A DNA stretch of 11,098 nucleotides, taken from Alphaproteobacteria bacterium (GTDB taxonomy: Bacteria; Pseudomonadota; Alphaproteobacteria; Sphingomonadales; Sphingomonadaceae). The stretch spans positions 1 to 11,098 of the forward strand of contig JAQGLD010000030.1 of the NCBI GenBank assembly GCA_028293055.1, read 5' to 3'. Shown here in pieces: positions 1 through 6,709 of the stretch. The position numbers were made by a program, and so were the translations under genes. The notes beneath the pieces are model-generated. The model ran no database searches. It was given only the letters and a program-made list of their open reading frames with translations, and had not been told where the DNA came from. Every line of letters begins with the position of its first letter. The first letter of the stretch is position 1.

Positions 1-2198
1 CCGTCGCGGCGCGGACCGCGATCACGGCCGCCGCCGCCACCCGGTCCGCGATCGCCGCGCGGGCGATCCTCACGGCCTTCGCGGGGAGGACGGGTATCCT
101 CGAGCTCGGCTCCGGTCTCCTGGTCGACGACCCGCATCGACAGGCGAACCTTGCCGCGCGGATCGATCTCGAGCACCTTGACCTTGACCTCCTGGCCCTC
201 GGAGAGGGCATCGGAAACCTTTTCGACCCGCTCGTTGCGAATCTCGGAGACGTGGACGAGACCGTCCTTGCCGCCCATGAAGTTCACGAACGCTCCGAAA
301 TCGACCAGGTTGACGACCTTGCCGTTATAGACCTTGCCGACCTCGGCCTCCTCGACGATGCCGGCGATCCAGCGGCGAGCCGCCTCGATCTGCGACAGGT
401 CCGAAGAGCTGATCTTGATCAGGCCCTCGTCGTCGATGTCGACCTTGGCGCCGGTCTGCGCGACGATCTCGCGGATCACCTTGCCGCCGGTACCGATGAC
501 GTCGCGGATCTTCGACTTGTCGATCTGCATCGTCTCGATCCGCGGGGCGTGGCTCGAAAGCTCCTCGCGGGTGTGGTCGAGCGCCTTGGCCATCTCGCCG
601 AGAATGTGGGCGCGGCCTTCCTTGGCCTGGTCGAGCGCGACCCGCATGATCTCCTCGGTAATTCCAGCGATCTTGATGTCCATCTGGAGCGAGGTGATGC
701 GCTCGGACGTGCCTGCGACCTTGAAGTCCATGTCGCCGAGATGATCCTCATCGCCGAGGATGTCGCTGATCACCGCGAAATCCTTGCCCTCGAGGATCAG
801 GCCCATGGCGATTCCGGCCACCGGCCGCTTGAGCGGAACGCCGGCGTCCATCAAGGCGAGGCTGCCGCCGCACACCGTCGCCATCGACGACGAGCCGTTC
901 GACTCGGTGATGTCGGCGAGGACTCGGATCGTGTAGGGGAATTCCTCCTTGGTCGGGAGGACCGGGTGGAGCGCGCGCCAGGCGAGCTTGCCGTGACCGA
1001 CTTCACGCCGCCCCGGGGCACCGAAGCGCCCGACTTCGCCGACCGAGTAAGGCGGGAAGTTGTAGTGCAGCATGAAATGCTCGTAGCTCAGCCCCGTCAG
1101 GCCATCGATCATCTGCTCGCTGTCCTTGGTGCCGAGCGTCGTGGTGACGATCGCCTGGGTCTCGCCGCGGGTGAACAAAGCCGAGCCGTGGGTGCGGGGC
1201 AGGAAGCCGACCATCGCCTCGATCGGGCGGACCGTCTTCGTATCGCGGCCGTCGATGCGGCGACCTTCCTTGAGGATTGCGGTGCGAACGATCTCCGCCT
1301 CGAGCTTCTTGCCGAGCTTGGTCGCCTTGAGCCGGGTCGCCGGATCGGCGTCGGCATAAGCGTCCTTGAGCGGGGTCTTGGCTGCGGCGATGGCAGCAAC
1401 GCGCTCGGCCTTCGCGACCAGCTTGTAGGCCTGCTCGAGGCCCGAGCCGGCGAGGCCGCGCAGATTGTCGAGGATCGACTTGTTGTCGTCGCTGGAAGCG
1501 AGCTCCCAAGGCTCCTTGGCTGCCTGTTCTGCGAGGCGGATGATCGCGTCGATCACCTTCACCGATTCGCGATGGGCGAACATCACTGCGCCGAGCATGA
1601 CCTGCTCGGACAGCTCCTTGGCTTCGGATTCGACCATCAGCACCGCGTCGCGGGTGCCTGCGACGACCAGCTCGAGATCGCCAGCGCGGACTTCGTCCAT
1701 CGTCGGATTGAGCAGATATTCGCCATCCTGATAGCCGACTCGGGCGCCGGCGATCGGGCCCATGAACGGGACTCCGGACAAGGTCAGCGCCGCGGAAGCG
1801 GCGATCAAGGCGACGATGTCCGGCTCGTTCTCGCCATCGTAGGAGAGGACCTGCGCGATCACGAGGACCTCGTTGTAGAAGCCCTCCGGGAAGAGCGGGC
1901 GGATCGGGCGGTCGATCAGGCGGCTCGTCAGAGTCTCCTTCTCGGTCGCGCCGCGCTCACGCTTGAAGAAGCCGCCCGGGATTCGCCCGGCCGACGAGAA
2001 TTTTTCCTGGTAGTGAACGGTGAGCGGGAAGAAATCCTGCCCTTCCTTCACATTCTTCGCCGCGGTCACGGCGCAGAGGACGACGGTCTCGCCGAGGGTC
2101 GCGAGCACCGCGCCGTCGGCCTGGCGGGCGACGCGGCCCGTCTCGAGAGTGAGGGTCTTGCCGCCCCACTCGATTTCCACTTTTTTCGTATCGAACAT
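1..2198 (-). CDS. pnp: Polyribonucleotide nucleotidyltransferase (PNPase), 3' end cut by the window edge
   Basis: PNPase is a phosphorolytic 3'-5' exoribonuclease that trims mRNA and usually works in the RNA degradosome. The visible 732 codons begin [13 protein letters not shown] at ATG 2198, with an AAGGA-type Shine-Dalgarno just upstream. The order is: first RNase PH domain with [13 protein letters not shown] and [10 protein letters not shown]; a helical middle; second RNase PH domain with TESNGSSSM near residue 432 and [10 protein letters not shown] near 482-491, which holds the catalytic aspartates; a KH domain with IGTGGK near 568-573; an S1 domain from about 620 to 690; then an Arg/Gly/Asp-rich tail running off the window. 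All key residues I checked are present and I saw no frameshift. It is the last gene here, 195 bases after rpsO, beyond a terminator and a structured leader, so it is probably transcribed partly by read-through and partly from its own signals. Confidence 0.97.
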   Translation of the reverse strand, partial: MFDTKKVEIEWGGKTLTLETGRVARQADGAVLATLGETVVLCAVTAAKNVKEGQDFFPLTVHYQEKFSSAGRIPGGFFKRERGATEKETLTSRLIDRPIRPLFPEGFYNEVLVIAQVLSYDGENEPDIVALIAASAALTLSGVPFMGPIAGARVGYQDGEYLLNPTMDEVRAGDLELVVAGTRDAVLMVESEAKELSEQVMLGAVMFAHRESVKVIDAIIRLAEQAAKEPWELASSDDNKSILDNLRGLAGSGLEQAYKLVAKAERVAAIAAAKTPLKDAYADADPATRLKATKLGKKLEAEIVRTAILKEGRRIDGRDTKTVRPIEAMVGFLPRTHGSALFTRGETQAIVTTTLGTKDSEQMIDGLTGLSYEHFMLHYNFPPYSVGEVGRFGAPGRREVGHGKLAWRALHPVLPTKEEFPYTIRVLADITESNGSSSMATVCGGSLALMDAGVPLKRPVAGIAMGLILEGKDFAVISDILGDEDHLGDMDFKVAGTSERITSLQMDIKIAGITEEIMRVALDQAKEGRAHILGEMAKALDHTREELSSHAPRIETMQIDKSKIRDVIGTGGKVIREIVAQTGAKVDIDDEGLIKISSSDLSQIEAARRWIAGIVEEAEVGKVYNGKVVNLVDFGAFVNFMGGKDGLVHVSEIRNERVEKVSDALSEGQEVKVKVLEIDPRGKVRLSMRVVDQETGAELEDTRPPREGREDRPRGDRGPGGGGGRDRGPRRD

Positions 2199-2215
2199 TC
2201 GTTTTTTCCTTCCGT

Positions 2216-2236
2216 CCGGCCGCCCAATGCGGCCGG
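2216..2236 (-). promoter_or_regulatory. Strong stem-loop in the pnp leader
   Basis: Eight-base GC arms (CCGGCCGC and GCGGCCGG) enclose a five-base loop, ending about 18 bases before the pnp start codon and just upstream of its Shine-Dalgarno. In E. coli a leader stem of pnp is cut by RNase III and lets PNPase repress itself. A similar role here is inference from position only. No run of U follows, so a terminator is unlikely. Confidence 0.5.
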
Positions 2237-2303
2237 GGCCTGGTCGGACCGATCATGGCCCGTGCCGGCGTTGCTGGATTGCACGCCGACCTTTCCGTTA
2301 GCA

Positions 2304-2364
2304 TTCCCGGCATCAGCCGGGGTCCAGCCCCACGGTCGAACTGGATCCCGGCCTCCGCCGGGAC
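2304..2364. repeat. Inverted pair of REP-like palindromes in the rpsO-pnp gap
   Basis: Two copies of a roughly 24-base unit face each other. The unit at 2341-2364 holds a seven-base stem (TCCCGGC / GCCGGGA, loop 2353-2356). The unit near 2304-2327, read on the other strand, matches it except for the loop and a couple of bases, with its own stem CCCGGC / GCCGGG around loop ATCA. CTGGATCCCGG and the reverse complement of the facing arm differ by one base, so the whole block can also fold as one long hairpin. This is the build of a REP doublet. It lies in the untranslated leader of pnp, beyond the rpsO terminator. Confidence 0.7.
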
Positions 2365-2366
2365 GT

Positions 2367-2392
2367 GAAAACGGCGCCCGAAGGCGCCGTTT
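2367..2392 (-). terminator. Intrinsic terminator after rpsO
   Basis: On the minus strand the arms ACGGCGCC and GGCGCCGT enclose a TTCG tetraloop and are extended by A-T pairs, with TTTT on the 3' side. The hairpin begins one or two bases after the rpsO stop codon. The short T run and extreme GC stem suggest a partial terminator or a 3'-end stabiliser between rpsO and pnp, like the attenuating terminator between these genes in E. coli. It is nearly symmetric, so it could also act on the other strand, where no gene is seen. Confidence 0.75.
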
Positions 2393-2393
2393 C

Positions 2394-2663
2394 CTACTTG
2401 CGAAGGCCGAGCTTCGCGATGAGCTTGGTGTAGCGGTCCCCGTCCGTCTTCCTGAGATAATCGAGGAGCGAACGGCGCTTGTTGACGAGCATCAGCAGCC
2501 CGCGGCGGGAATGGTTGTCCTTCGCGTGCGTCTTGAAATGCTCGGTGAGGTTGGTGATGCGCTCGGTGAGGATCGCGACCTGGACCTCGGGAGACCCGGT
2601 GTCGTCGGACCCGCGGGCATTGTCCTGAATGATTTCCTGCTTGCGTTCGGCTGTAACCGACAT
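2394..2663 (-). CDS. rpsO: 30S ribosomal protein S15
   Basis: This is an 89-residue protein, the usual S15 length. S15 is a primary 16S rRNA-binding protein that nucleates the platform of the 30S subunit with S6 and S18. The family pattern is clear: N-terminal helix, [29 protein letters not shown] and [12 protein letters not shown], ending in a basic LGLRK tail. ATG 2663 has a good Shine-Dalgarno (AAAGGA, seven-base spacing) within the 16-base gap after truB, so it is co-transcribed with truB. A hairpin terminator follows the stop almost immediately. S15 commonly represses its own mRNA, but I could not identify that operator here. Confidence 0.98.
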   Translation of the reverse strand: MSVTAERKQEIIQDNARGSDDTGSPEVQVAILTERITNLTEHFKTHAKDNHSRRGLLMLVNKRRSLLDYLRKTDGDRYTKLIAKLGLRK

Positions 2664-2679
2664 CGTCTATTCCTTTCGA

Positions 2680-3657
2680 TCAGAGGTTGAAGCCGCGCAC
2701 CACGCGAAGTTCCCCTTCGCTAAGCTCCACCAGAGCAACCGGAACAGACGCGTCGGTCGCAAGATGGAGCCCCGGATTGGCGGCAATCCCGGCCAATATA
2801 CGCCCCTCGCGGAGCGCCCTTGCCTGGTCGGGGGAGACGGGTAGAGCCGGGATGTCGTCCAGCCCCGCCGTCAGCGGCAAGAGTGCCTGTTCAAGGCAGC
2901 GCGCCTTAGCGAGTTCGTCCAATTTGTCCAGCGAAATCGCCCCATGCAGGGTGAACGGACCTGCCTTCAGCCGTCTCAACATGGTGACATGGCCGACGCT
3001 TTCCAAGGCCCGGGCGATATCCCGCGCCAGCGAGCGGATATAGGTGCCCTTGGAGACCCAGGCGGTGAGGGTGATGGAATCCTCCCCGGTACGGGGAGGG
3101 GGACCAGCCGAAGGCTGGTGGAGGGGCTGCGCCGGAGTCCGTGCCAGCCCCTCCACCGCGCAAAGCGCGGTCCCCCTCCCCGTGCCGGGGAGGATCTCGA
3201 GGCTGTGAACCGTGACCACCCGCGTCTTCATCTCCACGGTCTCGCCCGCCCTGGCGCGGTCGTAGGCGCGCTTGCCGTCCACCTTGAGGGCCGAATAGAC
3301 CGGCGGCACCTGCTCGATCGTCCCGGTGAAAAGCGGCAGCACCGCCTCGATCTCGGCCAGGGCCGGGCGCCGGTCCGAGCTCGCCACCTCCACCCCTTCG
3401 CCGTCGAGCGTGTCGGTCTCCACTCCGAAGGCGACGGTGAATTCGTAGACCTTGTCGGAATCGAGCATCCGGCCGCACAATTTGGTCGCCTCGCCGAGGG
3501 CGATCGGAAGCACTCCGCTGGCGAGCGGATCGAGGGTGCCGCCATGGCCGACCTTGACCTTGGCATAGCCGCCCTCGCGCAGCCCGCGCTTGACCGCCGA
3601 GACGATCCGGGTGGAGCCCGGCCCCACCGGCTTGTCGATCACCAGCCAGCCGTGCAT
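2680..3657 (-). CDS. truB: tRNA pseudouridine(55) synthase TruB carrying an in-frame palindromic insert
   Basis: TruB converts U55 in the T-loop of tRNAs to pseudouridine. The product is 325 residues from ATG 3657 (MHGWLVIDKPVGPGST). The catalytic aspartate is D43 in GHGGTLDPLASGVL, and VYEF, PPVYSALKVDGKRAY and SKGTYIRSLARDIA are all present. The open frame extends upstream to 3858, but that part lies over tdk and is not TruB-like. ATG 3657 shares a base with the tdk stop (TGATG), and no clear Shine-Dalgarno is visible, so translational coupling is likely. Residues 155-193 (I155 to D193) come from the 117-base inverted repeat at 3079-3195. They replace the short turn normally found just before SKGTYIR, and the frame is kept exactly. 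The enzyme is probably functional because all core motifs survive around the insert. Confidence 0.96.
   Translation of the reverse strand: MHGWLVIDKPVGPGSTRIVSAVKRGLREGGYAKVKVGHGGTLDPLASGVLPIALGEATKLCGRMLDSDKVYEFTVAFGVETDTLDGEGVEVASSDRRPALAEIEAVLPLFTGTIEQVPPVYSALKVDGKRAYDRARAGETVEMKTRVVTVHSLEILPGTGRGTALCAVEGLARTPAQPLHQPSAGPPPRTGEDSITLTAWVSKGTYIRSLARDIARALESVGHVTMLRRLKAGPFTLHGAISLDKLDELAKARCLEQALLPLTAGLDDIPALPVSPDQARALREGRILAGIAANPGLHLATDASVPVALVELSEGELRVVRGFNL
3079..3195. repeat. 117-base palindromic doublet inside truB
   Basis: Two 51-base arms (3079-3129 and 3145-3195) are inverted copies around a 15-base centre. Each arm has a terminal hairpin (CCTCCCCG / CGGGGAGG), a GGGACC-type stem, a second small hairpin, and GGTGGAGGGGCTG. 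The arms are nearly identical except for the second hairpin: CCAGCC-GAA-GGCTGG in one and CCGCGC-AAA-GCGCGG in the other. Pairing is kept although the bases differ, which suggests the structure itself is conserved. The length is exactly 39 codons and it is read through by truB. Its build fits a mobile REP doublet; no transposase is in the window. Confidence 0.88.
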
Positions 3658-4289
3658 CAGCGTTTTGCCGAGACCTGGTCGTCGAGGGTCAGGCGGAGCT
3701 GCTTCGCCTCGGATTCGCGCAGCCTTTGCATGAAGTGGCGGCGGCACAGGGCGATGTAGCGGTCGTTGCCGCCGATCTCGGTCTGCTCCCCGGCACGCAC
3801 CGCATGCCCCTCGGCGTCGACGCGCAAGTTCATCGTCGCCTTGCGGCCGCATTCGCACACCGCCTTGAGCTCGACCAGGCTGTCGGCGAGGGCGAGCAAG
3901 GCGGCGCTGCCCTCGAACAGATTGCCCTGGAAATCGGTCCTCAGCCCGTAGGCGAGCACCGGTATATTGAGCTCGTCGCAGATCCAGGCGAGGTCGAGCA
4001 CCTGGGCGCGGCTGAGGAACTGGGATTCGTCGATCATGATGCAGTCGACCTTGCGCCGCGCTCGCTCGGCCTCGACCTCTGCGCGGATGTCGGTCGACGA
4101 GTCGAACGTGTTGGCCTGCTTGGTGAGGCCGATGCGGCTGTCGATGATCCCGAAGCCCGAGCGGTTATGGACCGCCGCGGTGTAGAGCATCGTCTCCATC
4201 CCGCGCTCGCGATAGTTGAAATCGGCCTGGAGCAGCACGGTCGACTTTCCGGCATTCATCGAAGCGTAGTAGAAATAGAGCTTGGCCAT
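3657..4289 (-). CDS. tdk: Thymidine kinase (type II)
   Basis: The enzyme phosphorylates thymidine to dTMP with ATP in the pyrimidine salvage pathway. The 210 residues begin MAKLYFYYASMNAGKST: the P-loop is at about 11-17, the DESQF motif with catalytic Glu88 at 87-91, and the lasso segment with YGLRTDFQG around 114-122. Zinc ligands are the CEC at 145-147 and C182/H185 in CRRHF. The length matches the E. coli-type family. ATG 4289 shares one base with the vapC stop (TGATG), with GGAAG just upstream inside vapC. Its own stop overlaps the truB start in the same way. The gene is thus wedged between a toxin gene and a tRNA-modification gene. That suggests shared transcription rather than a metabolic link. 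Confidence 0.97.
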   Translation of the reverse strand: MAKLYFYYASMNAGKSTVLLQADFNYRERGMETMLYTAAVHNRSGFGIIDSRIGLTKQANTFDSSTDIRAEVEAERARRKVDCIMIDESQFLSRAQVLDLAWICDELNIPVLAYGLRTDFQGNLFEGSAALLALADSLVELKAVCECGRKATMNLRVDAEGHAVRAGEQTEIGGNDRYIALCRRHFMQRLRESEAKQLRLTLDDQVSAKR

Positions 4290-4681
4290 CAGGCTTCCAG
4301 CGTTTCTATCGCGATCGGAGCGTCGGCGCCGGCGTGCCGCGCCAACCGTCCGTCGAAAGTGGCAAAGACGCGCGCGTCGCGCGACTCCACCAGATGGATC
4401 ATGTCAGCAAAGTCCGCACCCTCGCGCACCCGTTCGAGCGCCCAAAACACCAGTCGCTCGTCACGCACGGTGACATTGCTCAGGCTTACGATGTCGGCAA
4501 GACTGAGGCTGACGATCGACCGTTTCATGCCGTAGCGCGAGGCAAGGAGCCACGCGGTTTCCAGCATGACCGTTGGAGTCAGGAGAACATCGCCTCGAAG
4601 GATCTCGGTTGCTACCTCGGCCTGGGCGGGGTCGTCGCGAACGATGAACCGTGCGAGCACGTTCGTATCGATGGACCTCAC
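4289..4681 (-). CDS. vapC: PIN-domain ribonuclease toxin (VapC-like)
   Basis: PIN-domain VapC proteins are Mg-dependent endoribonucleases that typically cleave tRNA or rRNA and are neutralised by VapB. From GTG 4681 the product is 130 residues, starting (M)RSIDTNVLAR. The acidic PIN residues are visible: D5 in IDTN, E41 in MLETAW, D90 and D93 in GADFADMIHL, and D110 in ATFDGRLAR, so the active site looks intact. The GTG overlaps the vapB stop by four bases (GTGA). An upstream ATG at 4708 is open in frame, but it would sit inside vapB and adds residues not typical of the family. The vapC stop overlaps the tdk start. The RNA target cannot be read from sequence. Confidence 0.9.
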   Translation of the reverse strand: MRSIDTNVLARFIVRDDPAQAEVATEILRGDVLLTPTVMLETAWLLASRYGMKRSIVSLSLADIVSLSNVTVRDERLVFWALERVREGADFADMIHLVESRDARVFATFDGRLARHAGADAPIAIETLEA

Positions 4682-4956
4682 CAGTCCTTCGGCCCGCCCT
4701 GCGCCCACATCTGCTCGATGGTCTCGTTCATCTCTTCGATCGTCACGGGCGGGCCGTCGTAACGGACGGTCTTTCTGATCCGCTCGAGCACTTCATCGAC
4801 CGAACGGCCCTGCTTTTGCACCGAAGGCCGCAGCAATACGCCGTCCGGCGTCTCGATGACGTCGAGCACTCGCCCGGCCGACATCTGATGCCTCGTCCTG
4901 ATCTCCTTGGGGATGACGACTTGGCCCTTGGCCGAGACTCGGGTCTGTGCGTTCAT
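4678..4956 (-). CDS. vapB: AbrB/SpoVT-type antitoxin (VapB-like)
   Basis: The product is 92 residues from ATG 4956 (MNAQTRVSAKGQVVIPKEIR), a textbook AbrB/MazE swapped-hairpin DNA-binding domain over about residues 4-47. The C-terminal part (MNETIEQMWAQGGPKDW) is probably the toxin-wrapping arm. It should bind and inhibit the neighbouring VapC and repress the pair as a VapBC complex. A TTG one codon upstream (4959) is possible. No Shine-Dalgarno is visible: the space before the ATG is filled by a perfect palindrome and a promoter-like -10, which suggests leaderless translation. The gene lies 37 bases after the M50 protease gene and overlaps vapC by four bases. Confidence 0.9.
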   Translation of the reverse strand: MNAQTRVSAKGQVVIPKEIRTRHQMSAGRVLDVIETPDGVLLRPSVQKQGRSVDEVLERIRKTVRYDGPPVTIEEMNETIEQMWAQGGPKDW

Positions 4957-4959
4957 CAA

Positions 4960-4991
4960 GGTAAGATAAGTCTTACCGGTCGGGCTGACAA
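4960..4991 (-). promoter_or_regulatory. Likely vapBC promoter with overlapping operator palindrome
   Basis: On the minus strand TTGTCA (4986-4991) and TATCTT (4963-4968) are separated by exactly 17 bases, a good sigma-70-like match. The -10 lies inside a perfect inverted repeat, GGTAAGA / TCTTACC with a four-base centre (4960-4977). That is the expected position for VapB autorepression. Seven bases after the -10 falls the A of the vapB ATG, so the transcript would be leaderless. The box match and palindrome are seen directly; promoter and operator activity are inferred. Confidence 0.6.
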
Positions 4992-4993
4992 GT

Positions 4994-5668
4994 TCAGCCC
5001 TGCAGGCCAGGCAGCAGGATCCCGATCAGCCAGTCGACCGGCGGGCGTACCAGCCGGGAGACGATGTTGGCGCCCGGCACCAGCCTCGGCAAGATCAGCA
5101 GCAGGAAGATGAACAGGGGAAAGGCGAACCGCTTGAGCTTGGCGTAATGGACCGAAAGGCTGCGCGGCAGCAGTCCCTCGACGACATGGCCGCCGTCGAA
5201 CGGGGGGATCGGCAGCAGGTTGAAGATCGCCAGGAAGATGTTGATCGCGACGAAATTGACCAGGTTGAGCCAGATGAACAGCCAGATCAGGCCTCCGCCG
5301 GCCACCGTCGCGCGCAGCACTGCGAACGCGGCCGCCGCTGCCAGGGCGAGGAAGAGGTTCATACCCGGCCCGGCGAGCGCGACCAGGATCATCTGGAATC
5401 GCGGGTTGCGCAGCCTGCGCGCCACCACCGGCACCGGCTTGGCCCAGCCGAAGATCGGGGCGCCGGTGATGGCCAGGATCAGCGGCAGCGCGATCGTCCC
5501 GATCGGATCGACATGGCGGATCGGGTTGGGGCTGAGCCGACCGAGATCCTTGGCGGTCGGGTCGCCGAACGCATAAGCGACCCAGCCGTGGGAGATTTCA
5601 TGAAGGACGATCGCGAAGATCAGCGGAATGATCCACGTCGCGGCCTGGAAGAGGACGTTGTCAGGCAC
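4994..5668 (-). CDS. Site-2-type intramembrane zinc metalloprotease (peptidase M50)
   Basis: The product is 224 residues from GTG 5668 ((M)PDNVLFQAATW). The zinc site HEISH (H23, E24, H27) sits in the first membrane helix, and the second metal motif NLLPIPPFDGGH (D158) is in a later helix. Several hydrophobic helices fill the rest. It has no PDZ domain, so it belongs to the small M50B group rather than the RseP class. The open frame reaches ATG 5722, but those 18 residues overlap the acetyltransferase and look non-native. The GTG overlaps the acetyltransferase stop by eight bases, with only a weak GGA upstream, which implies coupling. The substrate is unknown; an inner-membrane regulatory cleavage is the general role of the family. 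Confidence 0.92.
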   Translation of the reverse strand: MPDNVLFQAATWIIPLIFAIVLHEISHGWVAYAFGDPTAKDLGRLSPNPIRHVDPIGTIALPLILAITGAPIFGWAKPVPVVARRLRNPRFQMILVALAGPGMNLFLALAAAAAFAVLRATVAGGGLIWLFIWLNLVNFVAINIFLAIFNLLPIPPFDGGHVVEGLLPRSLSVHYAKLKRFAFPLFIFLLLILPRLVPGANIVSRLVRPPVDWLIGILLPGLQG

Positions 5669-6182
5669 CGGGTGAATTCCATTCGCTGGCGAGGATCGAG
5701 AACAGGATGGTGTCGCGGACATGGCCGGTCCAGGTGATCCGCTCGGCCCGGATCACGCCCTCGCGGACCGCTCCGAGCTTGACCATCGCCGCCTGCGAAC
5801 GCGCGTTGCGGGCGTCGACCCGGAATTCGATCCGGCGATATCCGCACTCGATCGCGCGGCGGACCATCAGATCCTTGACCCGGGGATTGAAGCCGGTGCC
5901 GCGCATGTCGGGCACATAATAGGTATTGCCGATCTCGAGCACGCCGCGCTCGGGCTCGATGTTGAGGAAGCAGCTCATTCCGACAAGCCGATCGCCGGAG
6001 AAGAGCGCGAAGCCGCGGACATTGTCGCGCGCCGTCAGCGCATCGAAACTCTCGTCGAAACATTCGGGGTCGTAGCTGATCGCATAGATCGGCCAGATAT
6101 CGAGATCCTCGGCGCAGGCGGCCTTGAGCGCAGCACGGTGGCTTTTGGCGAGCGGCTCGAGCCGGATTTCGCCATCTTCCAT
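5661..6182 (-). CDS. GNAT-family N-acetyltransferase (RimJ/RimL-like)
   Basis: The product is 173 residues from ATG 6182 (MEDGEIRLEPL). It shows the layout of the RimJ/RimL-like branch: IRLEPL first strand, LEIGNTYYVPDMRGTGFNP with the acetyl-CoA pyrophosphate loop around residues 94-104, then RRIEFRVDARNARSQAAMVKLGAVREGVIR. The longer open frame up to 6650 is a shadow over rbfA. A GTG at 6200 in the same frame overlaps the rbfA stop as GTGA, the overlap style used by vapC and infB nearby, so a start six codons earlier is a fair alternative. Its place directly after rbfA makes a ribosome-associated substrate tempting, but nothing in the sequence shows it. Confidence 0.88.
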   Translation of the reverse strand: MEDGEIRLEPLAKSHRAALKAACAEDLDIWPIYAISYDPECFDESFDALTARDNVRGFALFSGDRLVGMSCFLNIEPERGVLEIGNTYYVPDMRGTGFNPRVKDLMVRRAIECGYRRIEFRVDARNARSQAAMVKLGAVREGVIRAERITWTGHVRDTILFSILASEWNSPGA

Positions 6183-6196
6183 CGGACCGCCGAGCT

Positions 6197-6598
6197 TCAC
6201 TCTTCCTCGGATCCGGCGAGATCCTGCGCCACCTTGGGGGCGCGGAGCAAAGCGTCGATATGGCTGCCTTCGTCGAAGCTCTCGTCGGCGAGGAATTTGA
6301 GCTGGGCAGCAAATTTGGTGTTCACCCGCCGCCCGACCTCGCCCTTCAGGTAGCGGACATGGCGCTTGAGCGCGTCGAGCACTTCGGTCTCGTCGGCTCC
6401 CAGCAGGGGCTTCACGAATACGGTGGCATGACGCAGGTCGGGCGACATGCGCACCTCTGTCACCGACACGCTGTGGCTGGCGAGCACCTCGTCGTGGACT
6501 TCGCCACGAATCAATATGTCGGCCAAAGCATGGCGGATCTGCTCGCCGACGCGGAGCAGGCGGACCGATTTGCCTTCGGGGGATTGAGTCTTGCGCAT
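6197..6598 (-). CDS. rbfA: 30S ribosome-binding factor RbfA
   Basis: RbfA binds the immature 30S subunit near helix 1 and h44 of 16S rRNA and supports late maturation; it is a cold-shock factor in E. coli. The 133 residues show the KH-like fold: [72 protein letters not shown], and an acidic tail. ATG 6598 follows GAGGAG by only three bases. That Shine-Dalgarno is part of the terminal hairpin of the inverted repeat in the infB-rbfA gap, so the ribosome site may be partly masked. It follows infB in the conserved order. Confidence 0.96.
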   Translation of the reverse strand: MRKTQSPEGKSVRLLRVGEQIRHALADILIRGEVHDEVLASHSVSVTEVRMSPDLRHATVFVKPLLGADETEVLDALKRHVRYLKGEVGRRVNTKFAAQLKFLADESFDEGSHIDALLRAPKVAQDLAGSEEE

Positions 6599-6601
6599 GT
6601 A

Positions 6602-6707
6602 CTCCTCTCCCCTTCAGGGGAGAGGCCGGGAGAGGGGGAATCCCGGCCAACTAAATGTTTTGAAGACTCCCCCTCTCCCTAACCCTCTCTCCTGAAGGGG
6701 AGAGGAG
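6602..6707. repeat. Inverted repeat doublet between infB and rbfA
   Basis: The 111-base infB-rbfA gap is almost entirely this element. The arms at 6602-6639 and 6668-6707 are inverted copies sharing the outer 17 bases and the inner GGGAGAGGGGGA, with a two-base length difference and a few mismatches between. The centre (6640-6667) is AT-richer. The left arm folds on its own into a nine-base stem (CCTCTCCCC / GGGGAGAGG, loop 6613-6616). One end lies two bases from the infB stop and the other contains the rbfA Shine-Dalgarno. No U tract follows on the minus strand, so it is not an obvious terminator. Confidence 0.88.
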
Positions 6708-6709
6708 AT

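Noticed and set aside
252..2690. An 812-codon open frame on the plus strand
   Set aside because: It is antisense to pnp and rpsO, whose minus-strand products match conserved domains throughout. High GC at third positions keeps the opposite frame open, and its Asp/Leu/Arg-rich product matches nothing I recognise.
3658..3858. A longer N-terminus for TruB
   Set aside because: The extra 67 codons lie over the tdk 3' end and are Arg/Pro-rich shadow sequence. The TruB fold begins at MHGWLVIDKP, with the start overlapping the tdk stop.
4682..4708. ATG 4708 as the vapC start
   Set aside because: It would add nine residues from inside vapB ahead of the conserved RSIDTN start, whereas GTG 4681 gives the compact GTGA overlap typical of this operon.
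6183..6650. A 329-residue form of the acetyltransferase
   Set aside because: The extension is a shadow of rbfA and the neighbouring repeat. GNAT similarity begins at EIRLEPL.
6602..6707. The infB-rbfA hairpin as an intrinsic terminator, or the repeats as a CRISPR array
   Set aside because: No T run follows the stems on the minus strand and rbfA must be read through. The repeats are inverted doublets of different families, not regularly spaced direct repeats, and no cas gene is present.
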